Assembly: GCA_025055575.1 (NCBI GenBank)
Contig: JANWWP010000058.1
Span: forward strand, 1-51,609
Length of the DNA stretch: 51,609 bases
Source of the DNA: Flavobacteriales bacterium
GTDB taxonomy: Bacteria > Bacteroidota > Bacteroidia > CAIKAF01
Direction: 5' to 3'
A program made the translations under genes and the position numbers. Below the pieces are notes generated by a model. The model searched no databases. It had not been told where the DNA came from and was given only the letters and a program-made list of their open reading frames with translations. Below, piece after piece: positions 9,701-15,491 of this stretch. How positions within the stretch are numbered: the stretch's first letter is position 1; each line of letters opens with the position of its first letter.

Positions 9701-10173
9701 TCAATATAAGTCGTTTCAAAAGTGATGTAGGGCTTCTTCAGATCCAACCAAAACCCCATGCGTTCCGTAAGGCTATTCCACTCTTCTGTGTAGCGCATCA
9801 CGGCTGTGCGGCATAATCGGTTGTATTCCTCTACGGATATTTTTTCTCCGATGTCGTCTTTGCGGATTCCAAGCGACTTTTCGACTTCCAGCTCCACGGG
9901 AAGTCCATGGGTGTCCCAGCCGGCGCGGCGCTCCACCAAAAAACCCTTCATGGTCTTGTATCGGCAGAAAAGGTCTTTAACGGTGCGGGCCATCACATGG
10001 TGTATGCCCGGTTTTCCATTGGCGCTGGGAGGGCCTTCATAGAACACAAAGCGCGGCGCTCCATGGCGGTGTTCCAAAGTTTTTTTGAAAATTTCCGATT
10101 CTTTCCACCAAGTCAGGATTTCCTCTTCCAGTTTTGACCAGTCCTGTATTTTAATTTCTTCAAAAAGGCGCAT
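6757..10173 (-). CDS. ileS: Isoleucyl-tRNA synthetase
   Basis: This 1138-residue class I synthetase charges tRNA-Ile with isoleucine and edits mischarged valine. The HIGH-type motif is PPSANGKPGIHH at residues 48-59; the WDTHGLPVE segment follows; the KMSKS motif appears as NKMSKRLGN near residue 680; the tail contains the anticodon-binding domain. The long C-terminal half without an obvious zinc finger fits the longer IleS type. I chose the ATG at 10173 (MRLFEEIKIQDW). The frame stays open to a start at 10251, but that lies inside tRNA-His and would cross a terminator-like hairpin. The gene follows tRNA-His and overlaps the dksA-like gene by 11 nt. Confidence 0.97.
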   Translation of the reverse strand: MRLFEEIKIQDWSKLEEEILTWWKESEIFKKTLEHRHGAPRFVFYEGPPSANGKPGIHHVMARTVKDLFCRYKTMKGFLVERRAGWDTHGLPVELEVEKSLGIRKDDIGEKISVEEYNRLCRTAVMRYTEEWNSLTERMGFWLDLKKPYITFETTYIETVWYILKRLHSQGFLYKGYTIQPFSPAAGTGLSTHELNQPGCYRPVKDLAVTALFFLDEASRKRLLETAGLVLDLPIGAAAWTTTPWTLPSNTGLGVHAEIEYQLVGIRNPYTTDVQAIIIATDALPRYLKPEDQVDASTFLNQIHLSSREFQKSWCLLASFQGSLLEGLYYHPLLPYATPDTGDNFRIVTADFVSTEEGTGIVHLAPSFGADDFRTARQKNLGALTLVDRQGRFTKEVTDFAGEFVKAEYYSPEEREEMARRQGRDKYLTVDERIVIRLKKEGKALQAGWYEHNYPHCWRTDKPIIYYPLDSWFIRTTAAREALIKNNAQIRWKPASTGTGRFGNWLENLVDWNLSRSRFWGIPLPVWRTEDGTEEICIGSLSELEEKLDEAVQAGFMEKNPLKRLPGESQEAYYARIDLHKPFADQWVLVAPSGRPMRRESDLIDVWFDSGAMPYAQWHWPFENEAEFRVHFPADFIAEGVDQTRGWFFTLHVLATLLFDQPAFRNVVANGLVLDKNGNKMSKRLGNAIEPLALAQKTGFDAIRWYMMSNAHPWENLKFDPEGPGEVLRGVMGTVHNAYLFLATYANVDRYSPQAYSTHRPYTGSHRFDLWILQRLNHTLRTVDQALENYEPLPACRAIENFINEDLSNWYIRLNRRRFWKSEEETDKVEAYDTLFTCLDALSRMMAPVAPFYSEKLFQMLRGLKPEDRQSVHAASFPEEVPLQKDEELEAEMQLARESASLALAIRKKLKIRVRQPLSRLIIPVRDEREAARVEKIAPLLKTEINVKEVVAARDDSAWIKKSARPNFKNLGPRFGPRMQAVAEAIKSLGTEELHRLEKEGHVTLSVHGERLTLSKEDIEIIATDVEGFHSASSGTVTVALDVQLTPELIKEGLARDIVNRIQNLRKELNLHVSDRIVLEVYGEGLTRDALQEYSHYICAEVLGEKMVWSDKEHLDYKFDIGENESFSLNLKKAHYEH

Positions 10174-10177
10174 ACCC

Positions 10178-10204
10178 AAAAAATGAAAGGCGCTTGCGCG
10201 CCTT
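10178..10204 (-). terminator. Hairpin with T-run between tRNA-His and ileS
   Basis: On the minus strand the stem AAGGCGC pairs with GCGCCTT around a GCAA tetraloop (10187-10204). It is followed by TCATTTTTTGGG, with six T at 10178-10183. This fits an intrinsic terminator for tRNA-His. It ends 4 nt before the ileS start codon, so it sits in the ileS leader and could attenuate read-through. Confidence 0.55.
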
Positions 10205-10208
10205 GGTT

Positions 10209-10286
10209 TGGGGTGAGTGACCGGATTTGAACCGGCGGCCTTCAGAGCCACAATCTGACGCTCTAACCAGCTGAGCTACACCCACC
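10209..10286 (-). tRNA. tRNA-His (GTG anticodon)
   Basis: A full cloverleaf can be drawn on the minus strand. The acceptor GTGGGTG pairs with CACTCAC (one G-T). The anticodon stem TCAGA/TCTGA encloses TTGTGGC, giving anticodon GTG. The T arm is CCGG-TTCAAAT-CCGG. An extra G lies at position -1 (10286) opposite discriminator C73, the identity mark of tRNA-His. CCA is encoded at 10209-10211. In this genome segment the -1 G is already present in the DNA. Confidence 0.95.
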
Positions 10287-10296
10287 GTTGGGGCGG

Positions 10297-10304
10297 CAAA
10301 ATTA
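10297..10304 (-). promoter_or_regulatory. -7 box TAATTTTG upstream of tRNA-His
   Basis: An exact TAnnTTTG match on the minus strand, ending 10 nt before the tRNA 5' end. That spacing fits transcription starting a few bases upstream of the mature tRNA. No good -33 element is seen. Confidence 0.5.
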
Positions 10305-10329
10305 TAAACTTTTACAATAAGCTCAGAGA

Positions 10330-10578
10330 TTAACCCTGGATTCTTTGCAAAAAACCATCCTGGATTTCTTTGAGCGCGAGAAAATTTTTTTTAATGATTT
10401 CCAAATTCTGTGGGTCTTCAAAAAATTCTGCGCATCGTTCAGGATCCTCTAAATCTTCAATCCGGAAGCGAAGACTTTGCTCAAAATCTCCCAGCTGGAT
10501 TTTCAAAATGTAATGATCATTGAATTGAAATACAGTAATATGGAAATGCGGGTGGGGGATACGTGATACAATTCGCAT
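10330..10578 (-). CDS. Small hypothetical protein
   Basis: An 82-residue protein that I do not recognise. It starts MRIVSRIPHPHFHITVFQFNDHYILKIQ, which resembles a beta-rich N-terminus, and continues into an acidic helix-prone half (EDLEDPERCAEFFEDPQNLEIIKKNF). It has no signal peptide or membrane segment. The ATG at 10578 lies 15 nt after the stop of the tyrosine kinase gene, so it is probably the last gene of the polysaccharide export operon. The context suggests, but does not prove, a link to that operon. The composition and codon use look like real coding sequence. Confidence 0.65.
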   Translation of the reverse strand: MRIVSRIPHPHFHITVFQFNDHYILKIQLGDFEQSLRFRIEDLEDPERCAEFFEDPQNLEIIKKNFLALKEIQDGFLQRIQG

Positions 10579-10593
10579 GGTGAGAGGGCGCGG

Positions 10594-13155
10594 TTAGTTT
10601 CTGAAAGTCTTTGTTCTTAAAAACTTTCTCATAATGTTCTTCTTCTTTTTCCGCATCTTTTTCTCATCTTCTACATAATAACCGCCGCCCGATTCATTCT
10701 CTTTGTAGTACCCGCTCCCTGAGCCATAGCCATACCCATAACCGTATCCATAGCCATAGCCATACCCATAACCGTACCCATATCCATAACCGTACCCATA
10801 ACCATAGCCGTAAGTGTCCTTCCTGGCGTTATAATCATTAAGAAGAATGTACAATTTTTCAATACCCGCATTCCGCATCATTTCGTCCAGATGGGAAATC
10901 ATAGCTAATGGCGTGTAATCCTGACGTGTAACATACAGGTTGATGTCCGTCTTTTTCATGATGGTGAACGCATCCGAAACAAGACCTAAAGGCGCGCAGT
11001 CCACAATCACGTAATCATATCTTTCCCGGGCTGTTTTTAAGAAATTTTCAAAAGCAGGGGTCTCTAATAGTTCGGCCGGGTTGGGAGGAATAGGACCCGA
11101 GACCACCACATCAAAATTTTCGTAACCGGACGGAAACACCACTTCATCAAAAGTCTTTTGGCCGCTGAGATAACTGCTGAGTCCCACGCTGTTGTCCAGG
11201 TTAAAATCCGCGTAGATCCGCGGTTTTCTTAAATCGGCGCCCACCAACAGCACTTTAAGCCCGGAGAGTGAAAAAACGCCGGCAAGATTGATGCTGATGT
11301 ACGTTTTTCCCTCCCCTGAGATGGAGGATGTCGTGGCAATGATAGCTTTTTCTTTGCCTGAAGTGAGAAATTTAAGATTCGCGCGCACAGCCCGGAAGCT
11401 TTCCGAAACCATCGATTTGGGATGGTGGAGCACCGGCAGATTGGTATCGTAATGGTTGTGGGGAAGCAAATTAATGATAGGAAATTTTGTGCGTTGCGTG
11501 ATATCCTGTCTTGAGTTGACCCGGGTGCGGATGGAGGATTTTATGAATAAAAAGAGGGAGGGAATTGTAATGCCAAGCAAAGAGCTAAATAAATAAATAA
11601 AAGTAGCTTTGGGTTTTACAGGGGAAGTGCTCTTGAGCCGGGCTGTTTCAATAATTTTTTTATTGATAACATTCGAGGCCAGAATGAGCTGGGCTTCCGC
11701 CTTTTTTTGTAAAAGGTAATTAAAGACGTTTTCATTCACGGAATACTTGCGTTGAATGTTAATCAACTCTCTCTGATTGTAGGGCAGAGCCGCTACTTTA
11801 CTTTCCAGGTCTGCAAGTTTTGACCTCAAAATCCGGAGATTTTCGTTTTCATTTTTCAGTTTAAATGAAATATTTTGAACGATTTCATCTCTCAGGCTGG
11901 TGAAACGAAGACGATACCTTTCAATCAAATTATTGTCTTTTGTAAATTCGATTTTAGATTTAAGTTCGTTTTGGGCTACTACAAATTCGCTAAGCAGTTT
12001 GTTGAGATAAGGATCATTATTAAAGCTCAGGGAAGGGGTCACATAGCCGCTGGTATTTTTTTCGTCGGATAAATAATTTTTTAGGTCTTCCAGTTCCTTA
12101 ATGGCCATTTGGGTCTGCATGATCCGGGCATCCTGCTCCTTAATGGTATTGAGAAGCTGGCCGGCCTGGAAATTCAGATCAAATATTTTTTTCTGACTCT
12201 TAAAATTTTCTAATTTATTTTCAAAAGCATACAAAGAATCGCTCACAAAGCTGAGCTGATTATCAATAAATTTTATGGTGTTTAAAACCGACTGATTTTT
12301 TTCTTTTAGGGATTCCCGCAGATAAGCCGTGGTGAGGGAATCCAGAAAAGCCAAATCTTTTTTTACGCTGGGTGTTCTTAGCTTGATTTGAATGATGGAG
12401 GATTCTTTGAGGGTGGGTGAGGCGTTGATTTTTGACAAGTAAGCCGTGGTGGCGGCTTCAGGATCTTGAAGAACAAAAGAAAAAGAGCGGCCTCTTATGA
12501 TTTCATTGCCGTTGTTTTTTGAAGGCCGCAGCATCAGCCTGAATTTAAAATGGGGTGTTTCCACCAAATCTCCGAACAAAAACTTACCTTTATAAGCCAG
12601 CGAAAAAGGCTTTTCATCTAGAGGCATTCCGGAACTGAAATCAAACAAACGTCCTTTTTTTGAATCCGTACTGAGCTCGTAATAATTGCTGTCGATGACT
12701 TCAATTTTAAATTCGGCACCCGCAACCTGCGGATGGTTAAGGTCCAGCACCAACTCAAAAGGCACTTCCTCGCGGGCAATTTCGCTTTTCTTGATGCGGC
12801 CATACGATTGAAACTTTATATAAAACTGATTTTCCAAAATCACCTTTCTTACAAAATTGTAACTGGTGATGCGGGCGATTTCATTGTTCAGGCTTTTGTT
12901 GGTCCCGCTGATCTGAAAAGTTTCAAAAACGGCGCTTTCCAGAATATCGGACCCCTTGCTTTTGTCTTCAATTAATATTTGGCTCGAAATATCATAATAA
13001 TAAATAGAATACCTTAAATATAAATGAGCTAAAATGAGGGCCAAGAGGATACAAATGGCGTAAAGAAATTTATTTTTTACTACGATTCCTAGGGTTCTAA
13101 GGAGAAACGCAAGCCCTTGGTTATCCTTTAAATTCTCAGTTTTGTTTTCTGACAT
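10594..13155 (-). CDS. Wzc-like polysaccharide co-polymerase / tyrosine autokinase
   Basis: An 853-residue inner-membrane protein combining a Wzz chain-length domain with a BY-kinase domain. The first membrane helix is at about residues 29-50 (FLYAICILLALILAHLYL). A long periplasmic coiled coil covers about 290-500, and the second helix lies near 515-535 (FIYLFSSLLGITIPSLFLF). The cytoplasmic kinase has Walker A in SISGEGKT (Lys617), Walker A' in LLVGADLRKP and Walker B in YVIVDCAPLG. The C-terminal tyrosine cluster, where such kinases autophosphorylate, is here an extraordinary run of 15 Tyr-Gly dipeptides at residues 782-811, followed by GYY motifs and a lysine-rich end. Partner: the Wza-like lipoprotein encoded 26 nt upstream. 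No polymerase or flippase gene is in the window. Confidence 0.93.
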   Translation of the reverse strand: MSENKTENLKDNQGLAFLLRTLGIVVKNKFLYAICILLALILAHLYLRYSIYYYDISSQILIEDKSKGSDILESAVFETFQISGTNKSLNNEIARITSYNFVRKVILENQFYIKFQSYGRIKKSEIAREEVPFELVLDLNHPQVAGAEFKIEVIDSNYYELSTDSKKGRLFDFSSGMPLDEKPFSLAYKGKFLFGDLVETPHFKFRLMLRPSKNNGNEIIRGRSFSFVLQDPEAATTAYLSKINASPTLKESSIIQIKLRTPSVKKDLAFLDSLTTAYLRESLKEKNQSVLNTIKFIDNQLSFVSDSLYAFENKLENFKSQKKIFDLNFQAGQLLNTIKEQDARIMQTQMAIKELEDLKNYLSDEKNTSGYVTPSLSFNNDPYLNKLLSEFVVAQNELKSKIEFTKDNNLIERYRLRFTSLRDEIVQNISFKLKNENENLRILRSKLADLESKVAALPYNQRELINIQRKYSVNENVFNYLLQKKAEAQLILASNVINKKIIETARLKSTSPVKPKATFIYLFSSLLGITIPSLFLFIKSSIRTRVNSRQDITQRTKFPIINLLPHNHYDTNLPVLHHPKSMVSESFRAVRANLKFLTSGKEKAIIATTSSISGEGKTYISINLAGVFSLSGLKVLLVGADLRKPRIYADFNLDNSVGLSSYLSGQKTFDEVVFPSGYENFDVVVSGPIPPNPAELLETPAFENFLKTARERYDYVIVDCAPLGLVSDAFTIMKKTDINLYVTRQDYTPLAMISHLDEMMRNAGIEKLYILLNDYNARKDTYGYGYGYGYGYGYGYGYGYGYGYGYGYGYGSGSGYYKENESGGGYYVEDEKKMRKKKKNIMRKFLRTKTFRN
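10723..10812 (-). repeat. Hexanucleotide repeat coding for (Tyr-Gly)15
   Basis: Fifteen 6-bp units encode alternating Tyr and Gly in the kinase tail. All four Gly codons and both Tyr codons occur, so wobble bases have diverged while the peptide stayed fixed. A 30-bp block (10723-10752) recurs at 10753-10782 with one base changed, showing expansion by tandem duplication. Confidence 0.95.
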
Positions 13156-13181
13156 GATAATTTCTTAAATCTTAATTCAAT

Positions 13182-13997
13182 TTACCGATTCCTGTAAATA
13201 ATTAAAGCTGTAATATTAACTACTGTAGCTAACACCGATATGACGGATAAAATGGGAGTGATTTGCCGAAATGTGGTGTTGATAGGCTTAGATTTAAGTT
13301 GTTCCACATAGATGACGTCATGCGGCCACACCACTGTATGGTCTGCCGAGAGAACGTCTTCGCGTGTGAGGTCAATTTTTATAACCCGGTTTTCGTGGCC
13401 TATGCGCCGTATGATTTTAATGCGCTGGGCGTTGGCATACTCTGAGGTGCCCCCTGCCTGGGCCAGGGCATCCAGCAAGGATACTTTTTCATTGAAAATA
13501 AAGTGCAGCCCCGGATTGTTCACCTCTCCCAAAACGGAAACTTTAAAACTTACAAATTTTACGTTGACCTCAGCATAAGGAAATTTTTCCTTAACTTTTT
13601 GTTTTATAATATTCTGGGCTTCTTCGACCGAAAAGCCTCCCACTTTTATTTTTCCAATGTTAAAGACGTCGATGGTGCTGTCCTGATTCACTCTGTAACC
13701 CCGCGCATAGAAACCACTGGGTGTGTTGAAATAATTGTTATTTGCTCTTTCCACATCCAACAGCTGTTTTATGTTTTCGTCTTTTTCATTGAACGTGAGG
13801 TCCAGAATGTCCTGAGGTTGAATTTTATATTCTTTCAGAAAATACGAATAAGAAGCCTCTTTTTTTAGTAATTGATCATCTGGCTCTCTCAAGAGAACGG
13901 TGCGCTTGAATGGAACACAAGCCCAAAAAGTACAAAGGATGGTCAGCGGGAGAAAAACATTCAGAAATGTCCTGATGTGCTCTTTAAAATTAATCAT
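13182..13997 (-). CDS. Wza-like polysaccharide export lipoprotein
   Basis: A 271-residue outer-membrane export protein of the Wza/BexD family. The N-terminus is a lipoprotein signal peptide with lipobox TFWAC (Cys27). The Poly_export domain begins near residue 55 (YKIQPQDILDLTF), and an SLBB domain follows (VSVLGEVNNPGLHFIF). A hydrophobic C-terminal helix (PILSVISVLATVVNITALIIY) precedes YRNR. These proteins form the outer-membrane channel for capsule or exopolysaccharide and dock on the Wzc-like kinase, which is encoded next. The ATG at 13997 overlaps the maf stop by 4 nt, so translation is coupled. The protein is shorter than E. coli Wza, which is usual for Bacteroidota versions. Confidence 0.92.
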   Translation of the reverse strand: MINFKEHIRTFLNVFLPLTILCTFWACVPFKRTVLLREPDDQLLKKEASYSYFLKEYKIQPQDILDLTFNEKDENIKQLLDVERANNNYFNTPSGFYARGYRVNQDSTIDVFNIGKIKVGGFSVEEAQNIIKQKVKEKFPYAEVNVKFVSFKVSVLGEVNNPGLHFIFNEKVSLLDALAQAGGTSEYANAQRIKIIRRIGHENRVIKIDLTREDVLSADHTVVWPHDVIYVEQLKSKPINTTFRQITPILSVISVLATVVNITALIIYRNR

Positions 13998-14596
13998 TTT
14001 GTAATAGACAAAGAGGATTTGAATAGTTGCCCAAGTTCAAAAAAAATACGGCTTACAGGCAGCCCCATCACGTTGTAAAAGCAGCCCTGAATGGCTTGGA
14101 TACCCAAAATTCCGAAAGCGTCTTGTGCACCGTAGGAACCGGCTTTGTCAAGCCCTTGTCCGGATTGGGCATAGGCTCGGAGAAAAGCTTCGGGCAGCTG
14201 GCGGAATGTGACTTCTGTCGTTTCCACAAAGGCCATTTCCCCGGCATCTGTGAGCACGCAGACTCCCGTCATGACTTGATGGGTGCGGCCGTTGAGACGC
14301 TGCAACATATGAAAAGCATCTTCCGCGTCGTGGGGTTTGTTGAGCACTTCATTGTCCAGCACCACGGTGGTATCTGCGGTCACCAATACAGAGCCGGAGG
14401 GTCTTTTTGAGCGAAACCACTCGGCCTTTTTGCGCGCAGCCATTAGGCCCCAGGAGGCCGCCGGGGTGTCTTCCGGCAGGTTTTCGTCCGGTGCCCCCTG
14501 CCAAACTTCGGGCCGCACGCCGGCCATTTCCAGCAGAAGCCTCCGACGGGGGGACGCCGAGGCCAAAATCCAACGCAGGGCCATTAGTTCCAGCAT
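13994..14596 (-). CDS. maf: Maf-family nucleotide pyrophosphatase
   Basis: A cytoplasmic house-cleaning enzyme that hydrolyses non-canonical or dTTP/UTP nucleotides to monophosphates. It has the Maf signature LASASPRRRLLL near the N-terminus, the catalytic region VTADTTVVLDNEVLNKP, the LNGRTHQVMTGV segment, and SGQGLDKAGSYGAQ, which matches the dTTP/UTP-type (YhdE-like) subgroup. The length of about 200 residues is normal. The true start may be the second Met (MALRWILASASPRR), four codons in. The gene overlaps the end of the prenyltransferase gene by 13 nt and the start of the export lipoprotein by 4 nt, so it lies inside an operon with no obvious functional link. Confidence 0.93.
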   Translation of the reverse strand: MLELMALRWILASASPRRRLLLEMAGVRPEVWQGAPDENLPEDTPAASWGLMAARKKAEWFRSKRPSGSVLVTADTTVVLDNEVLNKPHDAEDAFHMLQRLNGRTHQVMTGVCVLTDAGEMAFVETTEVTFRQLPEAFLRAYAQSGQGLDKAGSYGAQDAFGILGIQAIQGCFYNVMGLPVSRIFFELGQLFKSSLSITK

Positions 14597-15462
14597 ACAA
14601 GGCTCAGTATTCCGGTGGCCATAGAACTTTTCAGCCAGCGCGAAAGCTTTACTGGACCACCGGTTTCGGAAAGTTGATTAAGTTTTATCAGTGTGCGGCC
14701 AAAGAAATACCCTGACGTCCCTAAAGCCAACCATCCGACCGGATTTAGGGAATGGTTTTCGCGGGCTATAAGAACCAACACCAAAGCCAGTAAAATGCTG
14801 AGGAGAATGCTCAATAGAAACTGAGTTAAGCGCAGCCCGGCAAGGCTCAGGAGGGTATGCTTTTGACGGAACACATCGCCGGGGTGGTCCTGGATACTTT
14901 TGATGAGTTCTCGGGAAAGATGGCTAAATAATATGAACAGAAAATACACCGCTAAAACCTCTGTGGGCCGCACCTTATCCCCGATGCCCTCTCCTTGAAG
15001 CCATAGCATGCTGAAAGGTACCACTGAGGCAGCCATCAAAGCCACACAAAAATTACCCACCAGAGGAATTTTTTTCAGCCAAAAATTGTATAAAAAAAGA
15101 AGAAAGAAGATGCCGCTGCCCAGCAGAACCAAGGCCGTGTTATGAATTTGTTTCGACGACAACATGAGAATTGCAACGCAAGCCATGAGAACTACTAAAT
15201 AAGCCCAGGCCTGGGAACGCCGTTCCGGGTAGCGCGCCAGGAATCGATGGGGGTGGTTTTTTTGATCCGGCACGACATCCAGAAGGTCATTTAATATGTT
15301 TCCTGCTCCCAGGGTGGCAGCCACAACGAGTGCGGCCGTTAAGCTTTTAGTAAACTGGAATTCCAAGGGATTTAAAAAATACTGCAGGGCCATCACAGCG
15401 GCGCCGCTCAGGAGCATATTCAGCGGGCGGGGAAGACTCAGAAAATGCAGAAAAACCCGCAT
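14584..15462 (-). CDS. UbiA-family prenyltransferase
   Basis: A 292-residue polytopic membrane enzyme of the UbiA superfamily, which transfers an isoprenoid chain to an acceptor. Seen: the N-terminal LSLPRPLNML, the first Asp-rich motif NDLLDVVPDQKNHPHR, and eight or so membrane helices. The second Asp motif is represented by SIQDHPGDVFRQKHTL. In Bacteroidota such genes are often annotated geranylgeranylglycerol-phosphate geranylgeranyltransferase; the acceptor here is not determined. I chose the ATG at 15462 because the frame upstream to 15702 covers the promoter region and encodes non-membrane sequence. An exact -7 box ends only 7 nt upstream of this ATG. It is the first gene of the operon running to 10330. 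Confidence 0.85.
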   Translation of the reverse strand: MRVFLHFLSLPRPLNMLLSGAAVMALQYFLNPLEFQFTKSLTAALVVAATLGAGNILNDLLDVVPDQKNHPHRFLARYPERRSQAWAYLVVLMACVAILMLSSKQIHNTALVLLGSGIFFLLFLYNFWLKKIPLVGNFCVALMAASVVPFSMLWLQGEGIGDKVRPTEVLAVYFLFILFSHLSRELIKSIQDHPGDVFRQKHTLLSLAGLRLTQFLLSILLSILLALVLVLIARENHSLNPVGWLALGTSGYFFGRTLIKLNQLSETGGPVKLSRWLKSSMATGILSLVCWN

Positions 15463-15469
15463 GGGCCGA

Positions 15470-15477
15470 CAAAAGTA
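15470..15477 (-). promoter_or_regulatory. -7 box TACTTTTG for the prenyltransferase-maf-export operon
   Basis: An exact TAnnTTTG match on the minus strand, 7 nt upstream of the ATG at 15462. It supports that start and predicts an almost leaderless mRNA. It is separated by 2 bp (GC) from the opposing box at 15480-15487. Confidence 0.6.
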
Positions 15478-15479
15478 GC

Positions 15480-15487
15480 TAAATTTG
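15480..15487 (+). promoter_or_regulatory. -7 box TAAATTTG for the protease-TonB receptor operon
   Basis: An exact TAnnTTTG match on the plus strand, 4 nt before the TTG at 15492 and 13 nt before a GTG at 15501. With the minus-strand box at 15470-15477 it makes an 18-bp dyad, so the two promoters cannot be occupied at once. Confidence 0.6.
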
Positions 15488-15491
15488 CTCG

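Noticed and set aside
10174-10251. N-terminal extension of ileS to a start at 10251
   Set aside because: It would begin inside tRNA-His and cross a terminator-like hairpin. The ATG at 10173 gives the usual IleS N-terminus.
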